Shown: positions 6,380-13,333 of the stretch, one piece after another
Numbering within the stretch: the stretch's first letter is position 1
Layout of the letters: the number at the start of each line of letters is the position of its first letter
Made by a program: the position numbers and the translations under genes
Assembly (NCBI GenBank): GCA_029777935.1
Contig: JAKORH010000233.1
Location: forward strand, 1 to 16,267
DNA: 16,267 nucleotides
Direction of reading: 5' to 3'
Origin: Pseudomonadota bacterium
Lineage (GTDB): Bacteria; Pseudomonadota; Gammaproteobacteria; Burkholderiales; Burkholderiaceae
Notes under the pieces: generated by a model
The model's input: the letters and a program-made list of their open reading frames with translations, nothing else
What the model was told of the DNA's origin: nothing
Databases searched by the model: none

Positions 6380-7192
6380 TCAGCCCTTCAGCAGCGCCAG
6401 GACCATCTGCGGCGCCTGGTTGGCCTGCGCGAGCATTGCGGTGCCGGCCTGTTGCAGGATCTGCGCGCGCGTCAGGTTGGCGGTCTCGGCCGCGTAGTCC
6501 GCGTCCATGATCCGGCTGCGGGCAGCGGTCTGGTTCTCCGCGCCGACCTGCAGGTTCTGGACCGTGAATTGCAGGCGGTTCTGGCCCGCACCGTAGGTGG
6601 CGCGATCGGTGTTCAACGAGGTCATCGCGGTGTCGAGCGCACCGATGGCCGTCGACGCGTTGGCGGCACTGGTCAGATCGCCCGGCGCGGCCAGGTACCC
6701 GGTCGCGTCGGTTGTCGTAATGGACAGCGTTTCGCCCGAGTTCGCGCCGACCTGGAACGCCTGGGCGCCCGCGCCGGTCGAGACGACCTTGACGCCGTTG
6801 AACTGCGTGGTGTTGGCGATGCGCGTTACCTCCGTCGCCAGCGCCTGGTACTCGGTGTCGAGGTTGGCGCGGTCGGTCGAGCCGTTGGTCGCGTTGCTGG
6901 CCTGCACGGCCAGCTCGCGCATGCGCTGGAAGATTCCGCTGATCGTGTCGAGCGCGCCTTCCGCGGTCTGCAGCAGCGAGATGCCGTCGTTGGCGTTGCG
7001 GATCGCGACGTTCATGCCGCGCGCCTGCGAGTCCATCTTGGCGGCGATCGCGATGCCGGCGGCGTCGTCCTTCGCGCTGTTGACGCGCAGGCCTGACGAC
7101 AGGCGCTGGACCGCGGAGGCCATCGCGCTCTGCGACGTGGACAGATTGCGCGCGGCGTTCAACGACATCAGGTTGGTGTTGATGCTTGCCAT
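6380..7192 (-). CDS. fliC: Flagellin
   Basis: A 270-residue flagellin. The ATG at 7192 follows AGGAG at 7 bases and begins MASINTNLMSLNAARNL, the classic D0 helix; an earlier TTG would merely add six residues across the ribosome-binding site. D1 contains LSSGLRVNSAKDDAAGIAIA, ANDGISLLQTAEGALD and QRMRELAVQASN, the TLR5-recognised segment. The C-terminal D1/D0 part includes SRIMDADYAAETANLTRAQI and ends QMVLALLKG. Only about 80 residues separate the conserved ends, so outer domains D2/D3 are essentially absent, giving a short, smooth-filament type. It is monocistronic, with its own sigma-28-type promoter, a structured leader of about 140 bases and its own terminator. FliS and FliD encoded nearby serve it. 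Confidence 0.97.
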   Translation of the reverse strand: MASINTNLMSLNAARNLSTSQSAMASAVQRLSSGLRVNSAKDDAAGIAIAAKMDSQARGMNVAIRNANDGISLLQTAEGALDTISGIFQRMRELAVQASNATNGSTDRANLDTEYQALATEVTRIANTTQFNGVKVVSTGAGAQAFQVGANSGETLSITTTDATGYLAAPGDLTSAANASTAIGALDTAMTSLNTDRATYGAGQNRLQFTVQNLQVGAENQTAARSRIMDADYAAETANLTRAQILQQAGTAMLAQANQAPQMVLALLKG

Positions 7193-7221
7193 TTCAGAGC
7201 TCCTGTTCAAGTTTGACCAAA

Positions 7222-7268
7222 GCAGCCGCTATCGGATCGGCTGTTTCACCTTTCCCCCTAGCGGCTGC
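7222..7268 (-). promoter_or_regulatory. Stem-loop in the flagellin mRNA leader
   Basis: GCAGCCGCTA (7222-7231) and TAGCGGCTGC (7259-7268) are perfect 10-base complements with a 27-base loop. In the flagellin mRNA the stem ends about 29 bases before the start codon, just upstream of the Shine-Dalgarno. The loop contains GGGGGAAAGG, and the Shine-Dalgarno context reads ACAGGAG, both containing GGA as CsrA sites do. A post-transcriptional control element is plausible. CsrA binding is an inference. Confidence 0.6.
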
Positions 7269-7335
7269 CAAGCGAGTGGCACCCTCGGGGCCACGCGGTC
7301 CGGAATGGAAGCCTGTCGGTGCCGCGTTGACTGGC

Positions 7336-7363
7336 TTATCGGAGACGGCGGCGGCGAACTTTA
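7336..7363 (-). promoter_or_regulatory. Sigma-28-type promoter for flagellin
   Basis: On the minus strand TAAAGTTC (7363-7356) matches the FliA -35 at 7 of 8, and TCCGATAA (7343-7336) matches the -10 at 7 of 8. The spacer is 12 bases, one more than the enteric consensus; the motA candidate in this window also has 12. It would give a leader of about 135 bases, unusually long. Most of the 410-base flagellin/flhD intergenic region is thus accounted for by this promoter, the leader stem-loop and the 21-base motif upstream of flhD. Confidence 0.75.
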
Positions 7364-7454
7364 GGCAGCCATCCGGCCGCGCTGCCCGCCGTCAAGGTTC
7401 CGGTGCGGGTGAAAAGCGCTGCCTTTCGGCCGCAATTCGCCGCTCATCGCCCGC

Positions 7455-7475
7455 GTAGGAAGTCGGCCTACAGGC
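7455..7475. promoter_or_regulatory. Near-palindromic 21-base motif upstream of flhD (site 1)
   Basis: GTAGG (7455-7459) and CCTAC (7467-7471) are inverted around a 7-base centre, followed by AGGC. The 21 bases match 14207-14227 in the fliE/fliF intergenic region at 18 of 21 positions. It ends 127 bases before the flhD ATG. It is a candidate binding site for a flagellar regulator, whose identity is unknown. Confidence 0.55.
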
Positions 7476-7602
7476 GCGTCGTCCGCGTGCCGACACAAGA
7501 ATCAGTGATCTGCCGATTTCCGGTAATTCGAGCGATCGACACAATGGCCTCATCACAAGAGCCATCGATCGAACGCCGCCACGCCTGAAGGAGTGACCCG
7601 AA

Positions 7603-7941
7603 ATGAACACGTCGCCCAACGAGCAGCTGCTGGAAGAAGTGCGCGAGGTCAACCTCGCCTACCTGGTGCTCGCGCAGCACATGATCCGCGCCGACAAGGC
7701 GCAGGCGCTGTACCGGCTGGGGATCAGCGAGGAGATCGCGGGCGTGATCGATCAACTGACGCCGGCGCAACTGATGCGGATCGCCGGCGCCAGCCAGCTC
7801 ATCTGCCGCTTCCGCTTCGACGACGACATCGTGTGGAGCCTGCTGACCAGCCACAGCAAGTCCAAGGCCGCCGGCACCGGCGCCGTCGCCGGGCTGCACG
7901 CCAATATCGTGATGGCAGGACAGCTCTCCGACGCCGCCTGA
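7603..7941 (+). CDS. flhD: Flagellar transcriptional activator FlhD
   Basis: A 112-residue FlhD. The N-terminal half (LLEEVREVNLAYLVLAQHMIRADKAQALYRLGIS) and the helix-turn-helix-like stretch QLTPAQLMRIAGASQLICRF with the conserved cysteine are typical. FlhD pairs with FlhC (FlhD4C2) to activate middle flagellar genes through sigma-70. AAGGAG stands 9 bases before the ATG, an excellent ribosome-binding site. The upstream region is 410 bases shared with the divergent flagellin gene. flhC follows only after 183 bases, a much wider gap than in enterobacteria. No clear sigma-70 promoter was recognised by eye. Confidence 0.96.
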   Translation: MNTSPNEQLLEEVREVNLAYLVLAQHMIRADKAQALYRLGISEEIAGVIDQLTPAQLMRIAGASQLICRFRFDDDIVWSLLTSHSKSKAAGTGAVAGLHANIVMAGQLSDAA

Positions 7942-8124
7942 CTGTCGCCGGAGCCCTGTCCCAGGGAAGGTAAGGAACGAGGGGCTCGGCTGTTCCAGTC
8001 TCGCGCTTGCAGGCGCTCGCCGCTCCGGCGGCGCATCGCTGACGCGACGCGAAACCCCGCCGTCGCCCCCTCGTGCTCCCCCAGCCAGCCCTACGAAATC
8101 CAAATCTTAAGACTGAGGTTCGTC
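7942..8124 (+). other. Spacer between flhD and flhC
   Basis: This 183-base stretch has no convincing gene. It holds a small hairpin CCCTG/CAGGG at 7954-7966 and a longer possible pairing of ACGAGGGGC (7977-7985) with GCCCCCTCGT (8065-8074). The GAGG ahead of flhC lies at 8115-8118. The possible long-range pairing could influence flhC translation relative to flhD. Confidence 0.4.
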
Positions 8125-8670
8125 ATGCGAATCAAGAGCATCGTCTCCGAAAGCCAGCAGATCCAGCGAGCGATCGCGCTGATCAAGCTCGGCGCGCGCC
8201 TGCAGGTGCTGGAGTCGGAGACCGACCTGTCGTACGAGCGGCTGCTGCGCCTGTACAAGGAAGTGCAGGGCGAATCGCCGGCACGCGGCATGCTGCCGTT
8301 CTCGACCGACTGGTTCATGACGTGGCAGCCGAACATCCACTCGTCGCTGTTCCTCAACATCTACGAGTACCTGAACAAGTCCACCGAACTGGAGGAGATC
8401 GACACGATCATCAAGGCCTACCAACTCTACCTGGAGCAGGTCGGCGCGCAGCAGATCGAGCCGATGCTTTCGGTCACGCGCGCGTGGCGGCTGGTCAAGT
8501 TCGTCGACGCCGGCATGGTGCGGCTGACGCCGTGCTGCAAATGCGGCGGCAAGTTCGTCACGCACACCTACGACCTGAACGACCACTACGTGTGCGGCCT
8601 GTGCGAGCCGCCGGCGCGCGCCGGCAAGGGCAAAGGCGCGGCGCGCAGGCTCGAAGAGCTGGCCGCGTAG
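8125..8670 (+). CDS. flhC: Flagellar transcriptional activator FlhC
   Basis: A 181-residue FlhC. The four zinc-binding cysteines sit at 137, 140, 157 and 160 (TPCCKCGG ... YVCGLCEPP), the same positions as in E. coli FlhC; a further cysteine at 138 is adjacent. The N-terminal helices (QQIQRAIALIKLGARLQVLE) and the central LPFSTDWFMTWQPNIHSSLF are family hallmarks. FlhC supplies most of the DNA-binding specificity of the FlhD4C2 complex. GAGG sits 6 bases before the ATG. It is followed within about 25 bases by an intrinsic terminator, so flhDC is a two-gene unit and motAB is transcribed separately. Confidence 0.97.
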   Translation: MRIKSIVSESQQIQRAIALIKLGARLQVLESETDLSYERLLRLYKEVQGESPARGMLPFSTDWFMTWQPNIHSSLFLNIYEYLNKSTELEEIDTIIKAYQLYLEQVGAQQIEPMLSVTRAWRLVKFVDAGMVRLTPCCKCGGKFVTHTYDLNDHYVCGLCEPPARAGKGKGAARRLEELAA

Positions 8671-8693
8671 TTCATCCGTCTTCCTCCGACCTT

Positions 8694-8720
8694 GCCCGGC
8701 CGCGCGCCGGGCTTCTTTTT
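8694..8720 (+). terminator. Intrinsic terminator after flhC
   Basis: GCCCGGC (8694-8700) pairs with GCCGGGC (8706-8712) around a 5-base loop, followed by TTCTTTTT. It is a textbook hairpin plus T-tract, 23 bases after the flhC stop. Confidence 0.93.
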
Positions 8721-8766
8721 GGCTGTCGCTCCAGCCAGCGGCTTCAAAGCAATCCCTCATTCCCCG

Positions 8767-8792
8767 CCTTCTCCCGCTGATGCGGGAGAAGG
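8767..8792. repeat. Perfect palindromic hairpin between flhC and motA
   Basis: CCTTCTCCCGC (8767-8777) and GCGGGAGAAGG (8782-8792) form an 11-base perfect stem with a TGAT loop. No T-tract follows on either strand, so it looks like a REP-type intergenic palindrome rather than a terminator. The 331-base flhC-motA spacer otherwise holds the flhC terminator and the motA promoter candidate. Confidence 0.75.
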
Positions 8793-8904
8793 AGCGAACG
8801 ACGCTGACAGCGCGAGATGACCTCGCTTGACGCGCCAATTCGCCGCATCGGCGCAAGTCACTGGCGCGCAAGGGGATCGCCGTTCACGGCGCGCTGCGCG
8901 CGGT

Positions 8905-8932
8905 TCAAGTTCGGCCGCTGCGCTGCCGAAAC
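8905..8932 (+). promoter_or_regulatory. Candidate sigma-28 promoter for motAB-cheYZ
   Basis: TCAAGTTC (8905-8912), a 12-base spacer and GCCGAAAC (8925-8932) resemble the FliA -35 and -10 (6 of 8 and 6 of 8). The spacer equals that of the flagellin promoter. It lies about 70 bases before the motA ATG, downstream of the flhC terminator. Motor and chemotaxis genes are class 3 in related bacteria, which supports the call. Confidence 0.6.
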
Positions 8933-9001
8933 ACGGGAAGCGCAGCGCCGGGCCGCAGTTGCGTCGTGCCCGCGCGTTGCATGACGGAAGGTTGACGCGG
9001 A

Positions 9002-9862
9002 ATGTTCGTACTCATCGGTTATGTCGTCGTGCTCGCCTGCGTGCTCGGCGCGTACGCCATCACCGGCGGCAACTTCGGCGTGCTCGGGCACGCGGTGCCG
9101 CACGAGATGCTGGTGATCGCCGGCGCCGCGGTCGGCGCGTTCCTGGTCGGCAACTCGAACAAGACGATTTCGGCCACGCTGAAGGCGCTGCCGCGGGTGT
9201 TCAAGGGCTCGAAGCAGTCGAAGGCGCGCTATCTCGCGCTGATGGCGCTGCTGTACGACATCCTGACCAAGGTGCGCAAGGAAGGGATGATGGCGATCGA
9301 GTCCGACATCGAGGAGCCGAAGAAGAGCGCGCTGTTCCAGAAGCACAAGTTGATCGCCGCCGACCACCACCTGCTTGAGTTCGTCACCGACTACTTGCGC
9401 ATGATGGTGTCGGGGAACATGAACCCGCACGAGATCGAAAGCCTGATGGATCAGGAGATCGAGACCCACCACCACGAGGCGGTCGCGCCCGCGCACGCGA
9501 TCCAGAAGATCGGCGACGCGCTGCCGGCGTTCGGCATCGTGGCGGCGGTGCTCGGCGTGGTGAAGACGATGGCTTCGGTCGGCAAGCCGCCGTCGGAGCT
9601 GGGCGCGATGATCGCGAGCGCGCTGGTCGGCACGTTTCTTGGCATCCTGCTGTCGTACGGCTTCGTCAGCCCGCTCGCTGCGCTGCTCGAGCAGAAGGCC
9701 GACGAGGAGGGCAAGGAACTGCAGTGCGTGAAGGCCACGCTGCTCGCCAGCCTGCAGGGCTACGCCCCCGCGGTCGCAGTCGAGTTCGGTCGCAAGGTGC
9801 TGTACTCGACCGAGCGGCCGACGTTCATCGAGCTGGAAAAGCACGTCAAGCAGAAACGGTGA
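9002..9862 (+). CDS. motA: Flagellar motor stator protein MotA
   Basis: A 286-residue MotA with four membrane segments (about 2-20, 34-50, 170-190 and 201-222) and a large cytoplasmic loop. Residues that line up with the E. coli functional residues are present: R92 and E100 in the loop (R90 and E98, contacts with FliG), P175 in ALPAFGIV (P173) and P224 in FVSPL (P222), which are needed for proton-driven conformational change. MotA and MotB form the A5B2 inner-membrane stator. GGAAGG precedes the ATG by 10 bases. motB starts 3 bases after its stop, so the two are tightly coupled. Confidence 0.97.
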   Translation: MFVLIGYVVVLACVLGAYAITGGNFGVLGHAVPHEMLVIAGAAVGAFLVGNSNKTISATLKALPRVFKGSKQSKARYLALMALLYDILTKVRKEGMMAIESDIEEPKKSALFQKHKLIAADHHLLEFVTDYLRMMVSGNMNPHEIESLMDQEIETHHHEAVAPAHAIQKIGDALPAFGIVAAVLGVVKTMASVGKPPSELGAMIASALVGTFLGILLSYGFVSPLAALLEQKADEEGKELQCVKATLLASLQGYAPAVAVEFGRKVLYSTERPTFIELEKHVKQKR

Positions 9863-9865
9863 TCC

Positions 9866-10816
9866 ATGGCCTCCCAAAGCGAAAAAGCCAAGAGCACGAT
9901 CGTCATCAAGCGCATCAGGAAGAGCAGCCACGGCGGGCACAGCGCGGCGTGGAAGATCGCGTACGCGGACTTCGTGACCGCGATGATGGCGTTCTTCCTG
10001 CTGATGTGGCTGCTCGGCTCGACCACCAAGGGCGACCTGAAGGGCATCGCCGACTACTTCGCCTCGCCGCTGCAGGTCGCCATGCTCGGCGGCTCGGGCT
10101 CGGGCGACGCCACCAGCGTCATCCAGGGCGGCGGCGCGGACCTGACACGCGCGGCCGGGCAGGTCAGGAAGGGCGAGAACCTCACGCGCCACCGCACGCC
10201 GCACGAAATGCGCGCCGAGCTGGAGAAGCTCGAACGCGAGCGCATGGGCAAGCTGAAGGAGCGGCTCGACACCGCGATCCTCGCCTCGCCGAAGCTCTCG
10301 GAGTTCCGTAACCAGATCCGGGTCGAGATCACGCCGGACGGCCTGCGGGTGCAGATCGTCGACGACCTGAACCGTCCGATGTTCGCGCTGGGATCGGCCG
10401 CGGTGCAGCCGTACATGCGCGAGATCCTGCACGAGATCGGCAAGGTGCTGAACGATGTCGACAGCAAGGTCGCGTTGTCGGGCCACACCGACAGCGCACA
10501 GTACGCCGGCGGCGAGCGCGGCTATTCGAACTGGGAGCTGTCGGCCGACCGCGCCAACGCCTCGAGGCGCGAACTGATCGCCGGCGGCATGAGCGCCGAC
10601 AAGATCGTGCGCGTGGTGGGGCTGGCAGATTCCAGCCTGCTGGTGAAGGAAGATCCGAAGAGCCCGCTGAACCGCCGCATCTCGATCATCGTGCTGAACA
10701 AGATTGCCGAGGAAAGGCTGAATCGCGCCCATGGCGAGATCGAGGCCGGCACGGCCGAGGACGTCGAGAAATCCGTGTCCGGCGACTCGCCCGCCGAGGC
10801 GCCCGTCACGCAATGA
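9866..10816 (+). CDS. motB: Flagellar motor stator protein MotB
   Basis: A 316-residue MotB. A basic, Ser-rich N-terminus is followed by the single membrane helix (AWKIAYADFVTAMMAFFLLMW) in which D35 corresponds to the proton-carrying D32 of E. coli. A plug-like segment follows (about 54-66). The OmpA-type peptidoglycan-binding domain spans about 160-280, with LSGHTDSAQY (204-213) and the NRRISI motif (269-274). After that comes a short acidic tail. MotB anchors the stator to the cell wall and carries the proton path. Gene order and 3-base spacing show co-translation with motA. Confidence 0.97.
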   Translation: MASQSEKAKSTIVIKRIRKSSHGGHSAAWKIAYADFVTAMMAFFLLMWLLGSTTKGDLKGIADYFASPLQVAMLGGSGSGDATSVIQGGGADLTRAAGQVRKGENLTRHRTPHEMRAELEKLERERMGKLKERLDTAILASPKLSEFRNQIRVEITPDGLRVQIVDDLNRPMFALGSAAVQPYMREILHEIGKVLNDVDSKVALSGHTDSAQYAGGERGYSNWELSADRANASRRELIAGGMSADKIVRVVGLADSSLLVKEDPKSPLNRRISIIVLNKIAEERLNRAHGEIEAGTAEDVEKSVSGDSPAEAPVTQ

Positions 10817-10830
10817 CGCTGCTTGAAGTC

Positions 10831-10891
10831 ATTCCGGCGCACGCGGGAATCCGGCGGCGGCAATGCAGGCTGGATGCCCGCGTCCGCGGGC
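10831..10891. repeat. REP-like paired hairpins between motB and cheY
   Basis: An imperfect hairpin, ATTCCGGC/GCGGGAAT (10831-10850), and a second one, GCCCGC (10876-10881)/GCGGGC (10886-10891), sit 14 bases after motB. The ATTCC-CGC-GCAM-GCGGGAAT core is shared with elements at 12081 and 16016. The remaining spacer to cheY shows only GGAG before the cheY start. Confidence 0.65.
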
Positions 10892-10998
10892 CTGACAGCC
10901 CACGGCGTCGCCACCTTTCCCGCTCCTTTTCCTCCGATTGACGTGCCCCGCGCTGCCGCAGACTCGAAGCGATTGCGCCCCGCTGCAACGGAGTACCC

Positions 10999-11382
10999 AT
11001 GACCGCCGAACCCCGCTTCCTGATCGTCGACGACTTTTCCACAATGCGGCGAATCGTGCGCAACCTGCTGAAGGAGATCGGCTACGGCAACGCCGAGGAA
11101 GCCGAGGACGGCGCGGTCGCGCTGAACATGCTGAAAGCCGGCAAGTTCGACTTCGTCGTGTCCGACATCAACATGCCGAACATGAACGGCTTCGAACTGC
11201 TGAAGCACATCCGCGCCGAGGAAAGCCTGAAGGGCCTCCCCGTGCTGATGGTGACCGCGGAGGCGAAGAAGGAGGACATCCTGCTCGCGGCGCAGTCGGG
11301 CGCGAACGGCTACATCGTCAAGCCGTTCACCAAGGCCACGCTGGAAGAAAAGGTGCAGAAGATCCTGCAGAAGATGCAGTAG
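10999..11382 (+). CDS. cheY: Chemotaxis response regulator CheY
   Basis: A 127-residue single-domain receiver with no output domain. The acidic pair D11-D12, the phospho-acceptor D56 ([13 protein letters not shown]), T86 ([11 protein letters not shown]) and K108 (GYIVKPF) are all in place. [12 protein letters not shown] and the MVTAEA loop are characteristic of the flagellar CheY rather than other receivers. Phospho-CheY binds FliM/FliN to change rotation. GGAG lies 5 bases before the ATG. cheZ follows after 13 bases. The kinase CheA and the receptors must be encoded elsewhere. Confidence 0.97.
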   Translation: MTAEPRFLIVDDFSTMRRIVRNLLKEIGYGNAEEAEDGAVALNMLKAGKFDFVVSDINMPNMNGFELLKHIRAEESLKGLPVLMVTAEAKKEDILLAAQSGANGYIVKPFTKATLEEKVQKILQKMQ

Positions 11383-11395
11383 CCCGGAGAAGAAC

Positions 11396-12067
11396 ATGAA
11401 GATCAACGACGCGCCGCTGGCGCAGCTCGCCGCGCAGCAGCGGCACGGCAACCCCGAGACGGTGCACCAGCGCATCGGCCATCTGACGCGCACGCTGCAC
11501 GACGCGCTGCGCGAACTGGGCTACGACCGCGAACTCGCGAGCGCGCGCGAACATCTGCCGGACGCACGCGACCGTCTCGCGTACATCGCGCGCCTGACGG
11601 GTGACGCGGCGGAGAAGGTGCTGAACGCGGTCGACTCCGCGCGCAGCGTGCAGGAGGACCTCACGCGCCGCGCAGCCAGCCTGGACAAGCGCTGGGCCAC
11701 GGTGGCCGCGCACATGGCGGGCGCGGAGCGCGCCACGCCAGCGGGCGCGGAACTGGTCGCGCAGACGCGCGAGTTCTTCGCTTCCGTGAGCGGGCAGGCG
11801 TCCGCGACGCAGGCGATCCTGACCGACATCATGCTGGCGCAGGACTTCCATGACCTGACCGGACAGGTGATCCGCAAGGTCGTGGCGCTCGCCACCACGC
11901 TCGAGGAGCAGTTGCTGAAACTGCTGATCGAAACCACGCCCGTCGATCAACTCGGGAAGGTTGAAGCCGACCGGTTGCAAGGCCCGGTCGTCAGTGCCGC
12001 CGCCCGCGACGACGTCGTCACCGATCAGGCACAGGTCGACGAACTGCTGGCGTCGCTGGGATTCTGA
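11396..12067 (+). CDS. cheZ: Chemotaxis protein phosphatase CheZ
   Basis: A 223-residue CheZ made mainly of two long helices. The catalytic segment DIMLAQDFHDLTGQVIRK carries D153 and Q157, equivalent to the E. coli D143/Q147 pair that removes phosphate from CheY. The C-terminal peptide QAQVDELLASLGF is the tethering helix that binds CheY, preceded by a flexible linker (about 185-205). It sits 13 bases after cheY and has GGAGAAG before its ATG, so translation is coupled to its substrate. It is the last gene of the motAB-cheYZ unit; the following spacer has hairpins. Confidence 0.97.
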   Translation: MKINDAPLAQLAAQQRHGNPETVHQRIGHLTRTLHDALRELGYDRELASAREHLPDARDRLAYIARLTGDAAEKVLNAVDSARSVQEDLTRRAASLDKRWATVAAHMAGAERATPAGAELVAQTREFFASVSGQASATQAILTDIMLAQDFHDLTGQVIRKVVALATTLEEQLLKLLIETTPVDQLGKVEADRLQGPVVSAAARDDVVTDQAQVDELLASLGF

Positions 12068-12080
12068 GCCAAGACCCGGT

Positions 12081-12161
12081 GTCGTTCCCGCGCAAGCGGG
12101 AATGACACATCGAGTGCCGTCGCCCCGCGCACGCGGGAACCGAGCGATGCCGCATCCACTG
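12081..12161. repeat. REP-like hairpins after cheZ
   Basis: GTCGTTCCCGC and GCGGGAATGAC (12081-12106) form a stem of up to 11 pairs around GCAA, with one G-T pair. A second hairpin, CCCGC/GCGGG (12124-12137), and a short CATCC/GGATG (12153-12165 region) follow. Located 14 bases after the cheZ stop and with no T-run, it may stop transcription or be a dispersed palindrome. Same family as 16016-16035. Confidence 0.65.
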
Positions 12162-12170
12162 GATGCCCGC

Positions 12171-12198
12171 TCAATCCTCAATCCTCGATCTTCAATCC
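12171..12198. repeat. Four-copy heptamer tandem repeat beside the aldo/keto reductase stop
   Basis: TCAATCC, TCAATCC, TCGATCT, TCAATCC run in tandem and end on the first base of the reductase stop codon (read on the opposite strand). Three copies are identical and one has two changes. Its role is unknown. Confidence 0.6.
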
Positions 12199-13220
12199 TA
12201 GCTGTGCCCCAGCACCGGATGCGGCCGGTACGGCGCTTCGAGCTGCGCCATCTCGTCGCCGGTGAGCTTCACGTCGAGCGCTGCGACCGCTTCCTCGAGC
12301 TGCCACAGCTTGCTTGCGCCGACGATCGGCGCGGTGACGCCGGGCCGGGCGAGCAGCCACGCGTAGGCGAGCTTCGCATTCGACACGCCGCGTTGCTCGG
12401 CGAGCACCGACAGGGCATCGACCACGGCGAAGTCGGCGTCCCGGTAGTAGAGCTTGTGGGCGTACTCGTCGGTCTGCGCGCGCGGGGTCGCGCCCTGCTC
12501 CTTGTCGGCGCGTGCGCGGTTGCCCGCGAGGAAACCGCGCGCCAGCGGACTCCACGGAATCAGTCCCACCCCCTGCGAGCGGCAGAGCGGAATCATCTCC
12601 CGCTCTTCCTCGCGGTAAGCGAGGTTGTAGTGGTTCTGCATCGACGCGAACCTGGTCCAGCCTTGCCGCTCGGCGGCGTGCTGCATGGTCGCGAACTGCC
12701 ACGCCCACATGCTGGAGGCGCCGAGGTAACGCGCCTTGCCGCTGCCGACGACGTCGTGCAGCGCCTCCATCGTCTCCTCGATCGGGGTGTCGGAGTCGAA
12801 GCGGTGGATCTGGTACAGGTCGACATGATCGACGCCGAGCCGCTTCAAGCTCGCATCGATCGCCGCGAAGATGCGCTTGCGCGACAGTCCGCTCTGATTG
12901 GGCCGTTTCGGCGCCGGCGCCGCGAAGCTGCCCTGGAACGCCGGGTCGACCGGAAAGTAGACCTTGGTGGCGATCACCACTTCATCGCGCGGCGCGAATT
13001 CCCGCAGCAGCCTGCCGGTAATCTCCTCCGACAGGCCGGCCGAATACATGTCGGCCGTGTCGAAGAAGTTGATGCCGAGCTCGACCGCGCGCTGCACGAT
13101 CGGCCGCGCCGCGGCCTCGTCGAGCACCCACGGCCGCCACCGCGGCGTGCCGTACGTCATCATGCCGAGCGCGATACGCGAGACTTTCAGCCCGCTTGCG
13201 CCGAGGTTCGTGTATTGCAT
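12198..13220 (-). CDS. Aldo/keto reductase (YajO-like)
   Basis: A 340-residue NADPH-dependent aldo/keto reductase with a TIM-barrel fold. The catalytic tetrad is visible: D54 and Y59 (INFFDTADMYS), K86 (VVIATKV) and H139 (VDLYQIHRFD). The start MQYTNLGASGLKVSRIALGM and the motifs ASSMWAWQFA, SMQNHYNLAYREEERE, IPWSPLARGFL and the end LEAPYRPHPVLG are close to the YajO type of the family. The ATG at 13220 follows AGGAA, and the frame's extension to 13274 runs into a hairpin, so it is not used. Its substrate cannot be told from sequence. It is the only clearly non-motility gene in the window, on the minus strand between cheZ and the fliE block, flanked by repeats. Confidence 0.93.
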   Translation of the reverse strand: MQYTNLGASGLKVSRIALGMMTYGTPRWRPWVLDEAAARPIVQRAVELGINFFDTADMYSAGLSEEITGRLLREFAPRDEVVIATKVYFPVDPAFQGSFAAPAPKRPNQSGLSRKRIFAAIDASLKRLGVDHVDLYQIHRFDSDTPIEETMEALHDVVGSGKARYLGASSMWAWQFATMQHAAERQGWTRFASMQNHYNLAYREEEREMIPLCRSQGVGLIPWSPLARGFLAGNRARADKEQGATPRAQTDEYAHKLYYRDADFAVVDALSVLAEQRGVSNAKLAYAWLLARPGVTAPIVGASKLWQLEEAVAALDVKLTGDEMAQLEAPYRPHPVLGHS

Positions 13221-13240
13221 GGGGAATTCCTTTCCGGGTC

Positions 13241-13303
13241 GCCCCGGCGCAGGCCGGGGCCCAATTTCCGGCACCGCAGATTAGGCCCCGGCCTTCGCCG
13301 GGG
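13241..13303. repeat. Two GC-rich hairpins between the reductase and the coiled-coil gene
   Basis: GCCCCGGC (13241-13248) pairs with GCCGGGGC (13253-13260) around GCAG, and CCCCGGC (13286-13292) pairs with GCCGGGG (13297-13303) around CTTC. Both stems are perfect. The first is 20 bases upstream of the reductase start, within its leader. They resemble dispersed intergenic palindromes with a different core from the ATTCCCGC family. Confidence 0.7.
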
Positions 13304-13333
13304 AGACGGCCGCGGTGTCGCCGGCGACGTTGA

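Noticed and set aside
8767..8792. The 11-base palindrome as a second flhC terminator
   Set aside because: There is no T-run on either side, and a textbook terminator already stands at 8694-8720.
8858..10813. A 651-residue minus-strand ORF over motA and motB
   Set aside because: It lies wholly opposite two certain genes; Arg/His/Leu/Asp-rich low-complexity composition is typical of a GC-rich antisense shadow.
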